DNA of 64,000 nucleotides from Eutypella sp. D-1 (taxonomy: Eukaryota; Ascomycota; Sordariomycetes; Xylariales; Diatrypaceae), in contig JAJTTP010000005.1 in NCBI GenBank assembly GCA_023313575.1, forward strand, positions 124,001-188,000. The letters run 5' to 3'. The translations under genes were made by a program, and so were the position numbers. This document shows positions 10,940 to 23,192 of this stretch, piece after piece (the first letter of the stretch is position 1; each line of letters begins with the position of its first letter). The notes beneath the pieces are model-generated. The model searched no databases, was not told the origin of the DNA, and saw only the letters and a list, made by a program, of their open reading frames with translations.

Positions 10940-13900
10940 TGGCAGGACCGACAGCCCCCAATCCTGACATCAACACTGAATCATATTCTACGTCAGTCAG
11001 CGCTTGGAGGCAATTGTCCAAGCTAAGCACAGCTTGGCTAATTAGCAGGAAATTAGATAGAATGATGTTCGTTACTTAGAAGACAGTACTTAGCCCCTAA
11101 ACTAGAGGCGAACTTAGCCCGTCATGTCCGGATTCGAACTTGGCGGTAGACACCTCTGCCCACCCAGCGCCAGTTCGATAGATGTGTCCTGGCATTGCTA
11201 ATGGCTCCTCACGGAACCAACTTCTTGAATAGTCCGCTCGGCATCATCGTTTGCTGGTTGTTAGTGGTCACTGGAATGGACCCACATACCAGTAAGAAGT
11301 ACCTATGTACCTATCTCCCGTTTATATAAGGATTATAGGTTTCCCTATAATCCTTTGCAGATAGATAGATAGACCTTAGACAGAATCACCACACCAGTCT
11401 CACCCCTTTCGTTATTTGCTATTGTTATCTGTTTCCTTTACGTACGTACCTACCAACATCGTTGATACCGCTAATGCTCTTTTCCACCTGCTGTTTCGGT
11501 CGGGAATGGCCTAGAAGGAAGAATCCCGATCATGGTCCAATGGCCTGGAATATTATTATATACAGGATCCCAGACACCAGTCACTTTCCCATGTGTTCTA
11601 CGGTTCGGTCGTACGCAAAGTGACCCGACAGGAGTGCAGCGACTACCAAGATACTGCCTCTGTCGTCTTGACAGTGTTGGGCCTCTTTTCTTATTTGGAA
11701 TCGATGGAGGAGATCTTCCAGTATTTCGATCCATATGCACGTGGAGTGCAAAATCTGCTCACATGTCTATGAGAGGGTTGGACTGCATTGAACGACAAGA
11801 GAGCAATGCTTCTAGCAGCTTGGGTATATATTAGGATGTATAATTGGCGCCTCAGAATTCACTTTAATACTCTCCATTTCCATGAATCTCTCTCTCATCT
11901 TCTTAAATCTTACTTTGTGCCTATGAGGGATGGTCTGATGTCGGGGGGGGGGGGGGGGGGGGTATATCGCTCAAGGTAGAGAAGACGAACATTTGTGGCG
12001 GCACTAATAGGGAGCAAGTCATACATATGCGTCTATGCCTAGCGACTATGAAGTTACCATGCATCCAAAGGGTTGGATTTAATGTTCAGGCTTGATGTTT
12101 ACCCTGCAATTGGGGAAGAAGATATCTCGCAGCCGACAGATGGATTGGAACCCTTTAAAGTGGGGCAATCAATAGGGGTCGGCGTTAGTGGAGGATATCA
12201 ACCTATCTCCGAGGATCCATGATTTGAATAAGCATTAAGGTTTTTCTCCCTCCATTGTAATACTCCTGCCACGTGCAGAAGTTTCCATTCTAGGCGATCT
12301 GTAAGAACCCTCTAATGAAAGAGAAAAGGAAGGAATAAGTACTCAACTATCTGGCTGTGAGCCCAAGTTAGAGGCTGTAAAGAGCGCCACGTGTGGCGCA
12401 GTAGCCCAGCCCCAAGAAGGGGGTATCGGGTCCATATCCCGACAGTGACAACTCCTTTGCTCAAGCTAGGCAGCAATCAATTCTCATATACCTGTGACCC
12501 TGTCCATGACTTTCAGCTAAACATGATCGATATAAACAAGTCAAAGAGGTGGAGCATTAACAGGAGCACAGCCTCTGTATCCAGGCTGCCGCTATTACTG
12601 AATAAGCAGGAGTCGTATATCTTCTCTGAATTTAACAGTCGAAGCAACGCACTTCAATGAACACTCGCCTTATCATTTGATAAGATATCATAGGCCGGTA
12701 AGTATATCCAACCAGCGACTCCATGTTCGGAGAACATTCACTACTGGTATACGTGAAACATTACAAAATTCCTTTCAAGAGGAGACTCACCCGAGTTTTC
12801 ACACAGCAAGGGTATTCCTTTGCCTTCCTTTCCAATGGAGACACTCTAGGAAGCTACAACGAATTCTGGCTAAATTCTTTTAGGTAACCGCACATAGTGT
12901 TTGGGATGTCTGGGAGTGGATCTTTGAAGGGATAGGTCAGAGGACAGAAAACGGCAGACGGTAGTGTTCATTTTCTTGACACTTAGAAATATTAGAATTT
13001 ACTACAGTTGGCCGTCACATAGTAACTCGCTCTAACCCGGGCCTGTTGTAGGCAAGTATATTAGTTGATATATATAGATTTATCTAGTTATTCGTATATC
13101 CTTTTTCTAGCATTCCAGCAATGATTGCGAGTTGTGGTAGCGGTGATGGATATATGTAGCATTGTTGATACATACCCAATGATTCCCAATAATGTCATGG
13201 CTGAGAACGTCCGTGTTTAGCACTGTTGTTATCTCTATACTGACCCTTTTCAGTCTCTCGAAACATGAATTCAGCGCTACGCACCACTTGATTATAGTTT
13301 CTGAATTGATTTAACCTAGCCATGTCCTAGATGGTCTTAGCCAGATGTCTCTGGCGAAGATAGGCAACGCAGATGGGCTTTGTGGGGGGTACATGCTACC
13401 TTCAGTGATTTTCTACCTCTTTTCCAGAATCTTTCTGGAAGGAATTCCAAACCATTGTCTGACACCTTGCAGGCGACTTCTGGAATAGGACGGTGCCGGG
13501 GTTGTCTGAGTCGATTCAGACTCGAAAGGCCATGCAGCTGCAGGACTCGGAATTGTGCCTCCATGATTCATACCTGCGAGAAGAGGCTCCGGGTTCTGGC
13601 CTGAGGCCCGGGGCAGGATTAAGGCCATGCTTTCAGCAAGCAAGTAATAGAAGGGTCCGGAGCCTTACGGATCATTCTGCTACCAAGGGCAGAAAACCTA
13701 CCAAAAGGCTTCCTACTACTGCTATAACCCAGTGAGATCCCTAGTTTCCATACATACAACTGAGGAAGGCAGTTGCATCTCCCCCCACTCAACAGCTGGT
13801 TTCTCAGACAACCATCACGAAGGTAACAAGTCTGGCAGCCTGAGCTTGCAAAAGTTTTCAACACAACTAGGACTGCTTGAACCCAGGACTGAGTTTCCGA

Positions 13901-14117
13901 ATCTCGATCTTCCTTAGCACCATCATCATCATCATCATCCTCATCGCGTAAGCATCTCGCCGACAAATCATTTTCCCTTGCGCGAACCCGAAAAATAATC
14001 CCAGTAACCCATAGCCTACTAATCACTGGATTGGCTGTGTGTCTGACGGTCCAACGCGGTTAAGGCGAACGGATAAGTACTCACAAGCTTCTCACTGCCT
14101 AGACCAACTCGCCTATC
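10940..14117. other. 3.2 kb gene-poor stretch
   Basis: Several short frames overlap on both strands (for example around 13337-13735) but none shows a domain, signal peptide or plausible exon joining. A 20-base G run lies at 11943-11962. Sequence near 11125-11150 looks like a tRNA T-loop but does not fold. The right end must contain the promoter of the zinc-finger gene. Confidence 0.55.
11943..11962 (+). repeat. Poly-G run of about 20
   Basis: An uninterrupted run of G. The exact length is uncertain in any assembly. Confidence 0.8.
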
Positions 14118-16922
14118 ATGTCGAGCTACGAACAGGAAGAGTGGGAGAGAGACATGATGAGCGGTCTCCACCCAATGCACCCAATGTTACTCGATCAGGC
14201 ACCAGACTTCCCCCACTACCAAGAAGATCAGGTTGACCCTCTCGATCAAATGGATTGGTGGCCAAGAGATGACGATTTCCAGATGGGATTCGATCCAGTG
14301 GGTGTTGCCGGTCCTGCTGAGCCCGCGGCTACACCGGCATACCAGCTATACCACGACCCCCCACTCATGCAACCAACAGAGGACAACATCGTGGCGCGTG
14401 ACTACGGCATGTATGACTATGGCGCGGGTAGTGAGGATGGATGGAGAGAAGAATCCGGTGAGTCAAGGCTGCCTGATAGGCACCCTCAGGGAAGAAGGCG
14501 AACCATCTACAACCCAGGCCTCACCACCTGGAGTGGCTCAGGATTGCTGATATAAATTTACAGTGGCCCCCCAACCAGACCAACCGTCCTATATGTTCCC
14601 ACAGCAGCCCCAGGAAGCCCCCCGACCGATAACAGAGATTGGCGATCGATCATCGTGGACTTACGCAGTTGAAGTCAAGCCAGCTTGCGACTTCGTGATA
14701 GGTGAGTATCTTTTTTTTTTCTTTTTTTGGGCGCGTATGTTACGCTGTTACAGTGGTTTCGTATCTTTTTCAGGTTGAGTTCCCACTTCCCCCCTTCCTA
14801 TGATACCCCCACCATACCATTACCCAGATGCGGAAAAAGAGGGAAGAAAAAAACCGGGGAAGAGAGAAGAGAGAAAGAAGGTAGTAAAATTGTACCGGTG
14901 TGACTCCTTCACCTTCACTTCTTTATGCTCTTTCTAAAGGGCCCGATGCGTCATGCGGTATAACATGATAATCGGCTGCCTGAACTAAGTCATATTGGGT
15001 ATTGGTTGTTCCCCACTGCTACCTAAAATGGTTTCACGTTCCGGATTATCCCTGCCGTCTCAGCCACATCTGCGGAGTATGATTCACAAATTTCGATGAG
15101 AAGTGGCAGGAGCCCTCCAGCCCTTGAGTGGCGGGCGAGCCAAGTGGCTAGGTAACCACATATTTAAACACCTGTCAACCCGTTCATCCCTCGGCCGACG
15201 ATACATATAGTTACCTGGTTACAGGTATTCTAGAAGGCAATCAAGGCTGGTCAAGGCTATATCGGCCCCCACCCCATCTCTACAACCCCTCTATACCCCC
15301 CTCTATACCCTCCCCCATGCACCCCATGATTCTACAAAGAGTCACAAACCCCATGCAGCCCTGTCCTTCTCTGCCCACTCCTCCCCAATTTTCTTTTTAG
15401 GTCATGATAAAATCCACTGTTACCCATGTACCCGTTATAACTTAATAACTTATAACTTATAACCGGGGCATCCATTCATTCCTTTGCGTTTTCATCTTCA
15501 TCATCAATAAATAATCTAAAATTGACCGGGTATTTTTTTTCTAACTCACCCCACCTATTTTTTCTCCTTCACAGGCGACAACCAAGTTCTACAAAACATC
15601 ATCGCTATCCAAGACGCCTTCATAAAGAAGGGCATCGACTACCACTTCTGTCTGGCGGCTTCTGGCGGAAACTCGCGAGACCTCTGTCGGTGTTATATTC
15701 TTCCACACTGTAATCGCGACAACGAGCGCATTCGACTCGACTTCCTTCAGATCTTCAATGCCAACCGCTCTTACAACCTCGCCCTTCCAGACTACCACTT
15801 CAAGATGAGTGTTGTGGGGGGCGGTTATGATCCCAAGAGCTTTCAGATCAACCCCGATTATCACGATGTCGTGCCCAATCATCCTCACAATCATCCCCAC
15901 AATCATCCTCACAGCGACCGTACTTCCATTGAAGCCGAAGCCGAAGTAGAACCCGAAGTCGATGTCGATGTCGAAGCCGAAGCCGAAGCCGGAAGATTCT
16001 CTCCGACTGCGTTGAACGCCTTGATCGATGAAGTCCAGGGAGCCCAACGAGTCCAACGATACGGTGCAAGACCCCAATCCGCTACCTTATCCTCCTCTCC
16101 TGCTACCGTACCGACTCTACTCTCGCCTATCACTCCCGATGCGCAGCCGTCTCCGCCAGCGAGCGTCCATCATGCGAAGATTCGGTTCGACTCGGATGAG
16201 CCTCGTTTTAACAAGCCTATTCCTAAACCCGAACGCCAGGTCTACAAGAACGCCGAAGGTAAATTCGAGTGCACGTTTCCTAACTGCACCGAGGAGGTCA
16301 AGGTCTTCAGTCGCAAATGCGAGTGGAGGTAAGTACCGATCGAGAACGATATACACCTAGAAAATTCCCTGCTAATTACTGTCGCAGTAAACACATGGAC
16401 AAACATGACAGACCCTACCGATGCAAACTCGAGGGTTGCGAGAAGCTTCCGGGATTCACTTATGGAGGCGGACTTCTTCGCCACCAGCGCGAGGTCCACG
16501 GTCAACACGGCGGCCCACGTAATCCCCTGAATTGCCCTCATACCAGCTGCAAGCGCCACACCGGCAAGGGCTTCTCTCGCCTCGAGAACCTCAACGAGCA
16601 CCTCCGCCGAGTACACACCGGTGAGGCCGTTTCATCCATGCCGACTGGAGAGGAATCCAGCGATGGTGCGAGAGCGAGCGCCTCAGTCCCTGTCGAAAGA
16701 ATTGGCGAGAAGCGCAAGGCCGCCGACGACAACGTCTACGAAGAGGTCAAGCGCCTGAAGCTCCGGAACGACTTCCTAGAGACTCAGATGGAGGCCCATA
16801 AGCGCCATCATATCGCCATGATGGAGAAGATTAGGCACATGGAGAGCATCATCAACGCCAACGCGGGCCCACCGCCGATGCCCCAGTACGAAGGCTCCGT
16901 GACCCACCCGAGCCCTTACTAA
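14118..16922 (+). CDS. C2H2 zinc-finger protein, probable transcription factor
   Basis: Four exons: 14118-14457, 14564-14701, 15575-16328 and 16388-16922. All phases agree, giving about 588 aa. The introns are 106, 873 and 59 nt; the middle one is very long for a filamentous fungus but is bounded by GTGAGT and CTTCACAG and keeps the frame (VI/GDNQ). The N-terminal third is acidic and Pro/Gln-rich. Near residues 261-275 is a His-rich repeat (HPHN units), followed by alternating EAEAEV/DVDVEAEA. From about residue 390, CTFPNC and KHMDKHDRPYRC, then C, H and HTGKGF, LNEHLRRVH mark C2H2-type fingers, at least one irregular (GGGLLRHQREVH). A basic, helical tail (EKRKAADD, then VKRLKLRNDF) suggests a nuclear signal and a short coiled coil. 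A nuclear DNA-binding role is inferred; targets are unknown. Confidence 0.82.
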
Positions 16923-19184
16923 AGCCCTACTCTACTCGTACGCCACGCTACGGTTTGCCCTACCCTCCATACTGACCCCCATTTTATATCGCTTTCATTC
17001 ATCAACTTCATCCCTTGTCACATATTTCCTATGTCGAGTCCCGCGACCAGATCACGGGCAGGTGGTGCATATGGCTTTCTGGCATATCTTTTTCTAGTCT
17101 TTTCGCATTTGATTAAGGATACCCACGATCATGTGGTAGGAAGGTGTTTGTTGGTTCAGGTCTGGCAGCAGGTGTTTTTTTGCAGTTTCTATACACTCAT
17201 ATGACAGCAAGGTTGTGTGTCATGGCTCTTGGAGTCTTTGGACGTCTGCAGGGAATTTGATGATGATGCATTGAGGATTTGTCTCTTCGGCATAATTTCT
17301 TTTTTCTTTTTTTATCGGATTGGCGTTTGGACATTTTCTCTGGCTATTACGAGTAGATGGTTTTCCTTTACGTCGGTCCACAATGTTATGATACCCCATT
17401 TCGCTATTAGCATATTTGCTTTTTTCTTTTTCTTATTCTTTTTTCCTTTCTTCATCCTGTCCTCCGGGAATTGGCCCTGCATACTTGAGAAATATGGTCC
17501 TGATCACCAGGTTTCGCTGGATACGCTAGGAAGAGTGTTGTATTTAAGTGCACTGGCTACTGCGCGAGGAGGGGGCGCCACATCAAATTGTACATGTAGG
17601 AAACTTCTAGGCCCTATGCCTCACGAGCATTTTGCTCGGAAGAATCTTTGGCTCTGCGTCTGGCTCAGCTGGCATGGATTCGCATACGGTCTCGACAATG
17701 CTACCTTTTTTTGGTCAGTCTTCGACTGAAATACCCTGAAATCACCAGACAATCTTGAAAAAGTGCTAGTCACCGCGCCACATTGGATCAGAGTAGGTCG
17801 TATTAAGAATGAGCCCCGGACATCTCCTAGATCTATTCTTGAAGTCCAAGCCAATGCGGCCCATGCCTTGCATTCTCATTTCCGTTTACATCACCGTGCC
17901 TGCATCCCGGCCTCGTTATGTCGCAAAACCCAAAATATTTGCCTAGATATTGTAGATACCTAGACGTATTCATCATAGGTAGACTCATCGCTCCGTCTTG
18001 GTTCATCGGTAATATCGGAGCGAAGTGGGGAAATGGCGTTCGGGACGATCCGGCGCCGCCGAAGACCGAAGCGGATTGCCCTTGGGACCGACCAGCCAAT
18101 CAGACCGCCTCTTCCCGTCCAAAAACGGCATGTGCCTGTTTTTCTTTCGCCCGAGTGACAGCATCTACCCATCTGCACACGCACCCCCGTCTAATACCAC
18201 GCATGTGGATCCCGTTACAACCACCATACCCCGGAGCTAGGAGTTGTTTTTAAATCCGCTATATAGTTACTAGCCTCGAGACTACATACCGAGTTTAGGT
18301 AGCACCGTTGTTGCATCATTCGTTTACTGCCTGGCCGATCGATCGGTGGGCGCTGATGCTTACTCCTCTTGCCGATGAGACCGCGCAGGGACTCTCTCAT
18401 GTGTAAATCGCCCCCCCCCCCCCAAAGACAAAATCTCGGAGGAGAGGGGAAACCTCAAAGTTCTGACTCACCCGACTCGGTATCAGCTAGGCGAAGTCGA
18501 TATGTGAGTCACCCGGATCCACGTGGCTGTCTCAAGATTTTCCCGTGTCAGACTTTTGAAAGGCTAATTGTGATTGGCCATGAATTATTGGTAATCGAAA
18601 GGGTTATGTATATTATTGTTACTATTAGGGGGTTGTGAAGTCCTATCGGGACCCGGAGGGCGAAGTGTGGCTGAAATCCTCCAGTAGGCTTAACTATTAT
18701 GTAGATATCTACCTATCTAATCGGTGGTCGCATGACCCATCATCGAACTGCTGTGCGTGGTGCGGGTGAATGTAGGCAATGACCCACAATACCTCCAAGG
18801 TTATAGACGCGCCGTTTAGTTGCGTTGGCTATGTCCCAGTCCTACGACAACCTATAGCTTCGGGTGCTTCCACCCGCCATCTTCTAAACCCCAAGAGTCG
18901 GCCAGGACTGCTCCTGTCCACAGCCCTAGCCGCGTGGAGATGTCAACATGCCAAGGGAAATGCCCCCCTTAAACCCCCACGCATTAATGTATCCACTAAA
19001 GGAGAATCCCTCTTGGCTCCCCATCATTCGGGTATGGCCTTTTCCTGGTGGTGTAGTACACTGCGTCTATCTTTGTTGGATAGGCATCGGCGGCCGATTG
19101 GGAAGGAAGTTCATAAGAATTTCCGTTTTGGCTTAAGGCTTGTCGGAGGCCAGCCTTGGCTGTACCTGCAAGGCAGAAGGACAC
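16923..19184. other. Intergenic, no gene seen
   Basis: The first 500 bases are probably 3' UTR and downstream sequence of the zinc-finger gene: T-rich, with an accidental 170-codon frame at 17217-17729 full of Phe from T runs. The rest has no recognisable gene. A poly-C run lies near 18410. Confidence 0.55.
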
Positions 19185-20035
19185 TTTAACGGTAGCATCA
19201 AGGTACGGAATGCTCGCGTCGAGGATCTCCGTACGATGAAGGGAGGGAGCTCTGGTCCGGGAAATGCGGCCTGCAGTTCCCATCGGAGGGTGTGCTGGGC
19301 TTCTGTATAGGTACCCATGAACATGAGAAACCAAGAAGGCGAGATGGAAGTAGAATCGTAAGCCTAAGTATGCAACACAATGTTTAGACGCACTCGCGAA
19401 TCAAAGTTTATGTCGCCTAGCTATAAGGTTGGGTCACCCAGCGGCACACCCATCTTCTTAGCCGCAAAAAAGTCTTTGTCTCAAGACCAAGTCCATAGCA
19501 CATGCGTCGACATCATCCATGCCCTCCAAGGCATCGGCTCTAAGCTTTTCGAATCTGCTCACAGCGTTGCGCGTAGCTGCACTAATCTGAGTCTCAACCA
19601 TCCGTCTAAATCTGAGATGCCATAGTGTAAGCTTCTCCAGCTGTTTGCAGAAACCACGCAATAGTATCCGACATGTACTTCATGAAATGCATCACGAACT
19701 CCCCTCGGGGTTGCGAGGCTTCGTGAGCTTGCCTGGAATTGGCTTCCAGGAGTTTCTGGGTCCGATTCAATCAAGCCCGAGGATGCGCCCGTAACGACTG
19801 CCTAGACGGTATCGAGCGCCGTGTTGGTCATATCATCGTGGATATCAAACAGCTTATCCTTGTACGCGGTGGTCCCCTTCAACTTCCACAGCTCTATTGG
19901 AGCGACATACCTATTCCAGAGCCGGGGAAGTTTGGCCGGGCATGGGTGGTTCGGAAACTGGTGGTCGAACAAAGTGGAAATGTCGAACTTTATCATATTC
20001 AGTCGGATACGACAGAATGCGTTGGGTACTAATAG
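19185..20035 (-). pseudogene. Cytochrome P450 pseudogene (broken)
   Basis: On the minus strand, consecutive but frame-shifted pieces match the order of a fungal P450. First comes IELWKLKG and LFDIHDDMTNTALDTV, then an in-frame TAG where this family usually has Trp or similar before the A-x-x-x-G of the helix. It continues with GLIESDPETPGSQFQ, then LWHLRFRRMVETQI, CAMDLVLRQR, FAAKKMGV, LRWELQAAFPGPELPPF and EILDASIPYLDAT. At least one stop and several frameshifts separate them, and I find no I-helix AGxDTT or haem-Cys motif, so it cannot make a working enzyme. Family assignment rests on pattern memory; precise limits are uncertain. It lies beside other metabolic genes and relics. Confidence 0.6.
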
Positions 20036-20748
20036 TTCGCAGGGGTTGTCACAGCAAATTGGAATACAGAAGGCCTAGAGCCGCGGGGGGGTGACGCTGC
20101 GGTGCTGCTAATCCTGTGTTGGCCACGTGCTTCATTATTCAACGCATCTGACAACCTGAATCAGTGGCGCATACTGTGGCATGTCGCACGCAATATGCGA
20201 TAGTGATACAAATGATCTTGGCAAGTTTGCCTGGGAATATGTAGAACGGCCCTGCGCCGGAGGCTTTCAAGTATGACGATTTGTAAGCCTACCTAGACGG
20301 AAAGGTCTCCAGCGCGGCAGAATATATTGACCGAGGGCGGTTGGAATGTAACCAATTAGTAGATAATCCTACCAGACTGCCACAAGAAAGCATTTGGCGG
20401 AGGCTATCCCGGGACGCGAATGGCGAATCTATGTATGAAAGGGCCGTGCTGGGGAATCCTTCTGGCTTATTTACATCTAGCTAGCCAATGAACAAAGGCC
20501 TGACTCGGGACGCGAGCAACCTGCTTATGTGATTATCTCTCCGAACTATCCGTACGCCCAGTCTCCCATTCTTGATTTATTTACCGGGCTTTCTACTTGA
20601 ATATAGATATATGGAGTCTCAACTGCAGCAATAGCGTTGGTACTAGTTCTATTATTCTATTTCCCAAAGGTCGGCCGCCGTCTTCTCGCTATTTCACAGT
20701 ATATATCTGAATCTAACTTCGATCTAAGGCTTTATTGTGTAATCGACT
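20036..20748. other. Intergenic; may hide the 5' end of the P450 relic
   Basis: No open frame of interest. The N-terminal part of the minus-strand P450 should lie here but I could not recognise it, so it is either too decayed or lost. The right end should hold the promoter of the dehydrogenase. Confidence 0.45.
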
Positions 20749-21870
20749 ATGGGTCACCCACACATCCCCCCAACGCGAAAGGGAATCAACCTCACCGGCA
20801 AAACAGTCATAATAACTGGAGGGAATTCTGGACTGGGGCTGGAAGCTGCCAGACAGTTCCTTACACTAGGTGCATCTCGGGTGATTATAGCATGTCGATC
20901 CCAGTCCCGAGGCCAAGAGGCCGTGGCCGCACTACGGGCCGATCCAACTGTCCAGGAGGCCAACCCCAAAGCCGTAATTGAAGTGTTCGGGCTTGACCTT
21001 TCCGACTACCAATCTGGGTTGCGCTTTGCAGACAAGGTCAAGAAGGAGGTGAAGGAGCTCGACATACTTCTTAATAACGGGGGCCAGGTAGTAATGAAAT
21101 TCGAGAAAGCTAAAAGCGGGCATGAGAGGAACTTCCAAGGTATAAATTCCTAGCACGATATTAGCATTATTATTTTGAATACCAGGAAGTGCTGACCGAA
21201 GGAAGTAAATTGTTATACCCATTTACTCATCTGTCTCGAGCTGCTCCCTCTGCTCAAAGCCACGGCTGCTTTACGAGGGACCCCGACGCGAATCACATAT
21301 ACAGGGTCCGCCACACATATTAGCCAAAACACTCTTTCCAAGAAGCCCATTTTACCTACCGAGACAGTTTTGGGCCATTTCGACGATGAAGCGAACTTCA
21401 ACAAGTATTTTCGCTATGCCGACACGAAGCTTGCTGTAAATGCATATGTTCGGCGCTTAGCGATGCTCGCACCGTCTGAAGTTATCGTCAACAACGTGTG
21501 TCCCGGCCTTGTACACACTGGAGGCCTGGACAGGAACCTCCCCACAATCCTGCGACTTATCATGACTGCAGTCCGGAAGATTGTGGGGCGTTCCGTTGAG
21601 GAGGGTTCTCGGACTCTGATCTATGCTAGTGCTGTCGCGGGCACCGAGTCGAACGGCAAATTCCTGCAAAATAACAAAATTGATCCGTACGTGAAAACAG
21701 GTCGCGCCAGATCAAGCAATGGCATGCTAACTATCTTGAGTAGAGGTGCTGAGTTTCTCAATGGATCCGAAGGTCAAAAATTCATTGACAATCTATGGAA
21801 GGAGACTGTGGAAGATGTCGTTCAGGTAGACTCCACACTCTCCTGGGCGCTTTCTGGAACCCCGCCATGA
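20749..21870 (+). CDS. Short-chain dehydrogenase/reductase (SDR)
   Basis: Two exons, 20749-21139 and 21206-21870, joined at CAAG/GTATAA and GGAAG with a 66-nt intron; 351 aa. The classical Rossmann NAD(P) motif TGGNSGLG is at residues 23-30. The NNAG equivalent reads NNGG. The catalytic Ser is about 165 (TGSATH), with Tyr201 and Lys205 in YADTK. The order and length match the fungal retinol-dehydrogenase-like/WW-oxidoreductase-like SDRs common in secondary-metabolite clusters. No signal peptide. It oxidises or reduces an unknown carbonyl/alcohol substrate. Neighbours are a P450 pseudogene upstream and an acyltransferase pseudogene and P450 fragment downstream, so this may be an intact remnant of a broken pathway. 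Confidence 0.9.
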
Positions 21871-22189
21871 TCCACTAGCAGGCATGTTCCTGTCTCATCC
21901 CCACGACCTCTCGACCGTTCTCGGCCGAGAGACGATTGCGTGAGAAGCGGGAACGCCAACTCCGGCACAATGCTGGCTGTATGCTGCCTTAGAACTGAAG
22001 TCAGTATGCATATTAGTTATAAGGCTATGGCAAGGGTTCGCGATACTCACTGAGGAGGGTACACGGCCATTCGGATGCCGTAACGAAGGGAATGTGTGTA
22101 TGATCAGCTCCCCAGGTGCGTTGGTGGTTTATCAAGGTTAGAAAAAGCTAAGAGCCACTTACCCTCCGTAGCATAGAATGCCAAAACTT

Positions 22190-22765
22190 TTTGCGTACCT
22201 GTCAGTCATCGTGTCCGTAATGATCAAAGGATTGGGGCACCATAACCCTGACAACGTCGCAATGGATAAGACTCGCTGATATCGTCAAGCATGGCCGGCC
22301 AGAGTTTCAGATCCCGCCAACTACCCAAGAGTTCTCCAGGAACGCCACATGTCCGTAGACAACCGTGAGCCATCCAACAGTGATGAATAGCCGAAGAAAC
22401 AGGGGATGTCGTATGAGCCAGCCTTTCTATGCCGGCGCTCCTACATCATACTCCGCGAGAATCGCCGAAGCGAAAACGGATACCAAGTGAATTAATAAAA
22501 AAGCGATAAACGACTTGAACAGCCAGTTCTAAGGAAAACGCCATCTCTTGGCAAAACCAAGTGTTGGTACGCCGGGGGCCATCCAGTTCCAGCCGGCCCC
22601 TCTCTGAGAACTGATCATCTGCGCGCCCCACCAGAATTTGCGCCAGATACCGTAGGTCTCCGGGCCATGACCGGGCTTGCCATCAGTGTCTGCGAAGATA
22701 CTCATTTTCCGGATGTGCATGTACATGCGGTCGATAATTCTTGCATTTGGCCCTGCGATCAACAG
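22190..22765 (-). pseudogene. Wax-synthase-like membrane acyltransferase pseudogene
   Basis: On the minus strand a continuous frame contains the pattern of fungal wax-synthase-domain (MBOAT_2-like, TRI7-type) acyltransferases: ISSQRGAGWNW followed by APGVP, preceded by a PETYGIWRKFWWG stretch. After WRFP the frame meets a TAG, then hydrophobic transmembrane-like sequence (FIAFLLIHLVSVFASAILAE), a second TAG before KGW, another membrane segment, and a TGA. The next family segment, WRDLKLWPAML, continues in a shifted frame and then meets more stops. At least three stops and one frameshift make it non-functional. TAG in place of CAG or TGG would fit C-to-T type mutation, but this was not measured. 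Confidence 0.6.
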
Positions 22766-23192
22766 TCTGGCATAATATCGATCAGTCTGGGGTGCATCTC
22801 GTGGTAATGGAGTAAGTAAGGTATAGAGTATTAGGTAGAATTACAAGGGCTAGCAAGCTCTCCGGGCGATCGAAGACCGTAGCAAGAGAATAAGGTGTGT
22901 TGCAAGATAGGCGAGGGGGATGTACTTGGGAGCGAGAAGCCCTGTTGACGAGGCATGCTCTCGAAATTATCGGTTGAATTCTCGGAAATTTCCATTTGGC
23001 TACCGTGTTCTTGACTATTGGTTATAGGATGTGGATTCCGAGTTTGGTTCTATAATTGCACTGTTTCTAGGATTTTCAAAAAAGCCACTGATGGCAGCAA
23101 GCTGGGGCTGTGGTCCCTGGGGCTTTCGGCGGACATTAGAGGGTACCTACGGGGGCTGACGGCGACTCGTCCGGATGCAGCACCGTCAGCAT

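Noticed and set aside
11120..11185. tRNA-like T-loop (minus strand GTTCGAATCC)
   Set aside because: The flanking bases do not form a T stem, and no matching acceptor, D or anticodon arms could be drawn.
12391..12435. tRNA-like 5' start (TGTGGCGCAGT)
   Set aside because: No cloverleaf could be completed; the downstream GGGTCCATATCCC stem is misplaced.
17217..17729. 170-codon plus-strand frame rich in Phe
   Set aside because: It arises from T-rich downstream sequence of the zinc-finger gene and has no domain, homology pattern or promoter.
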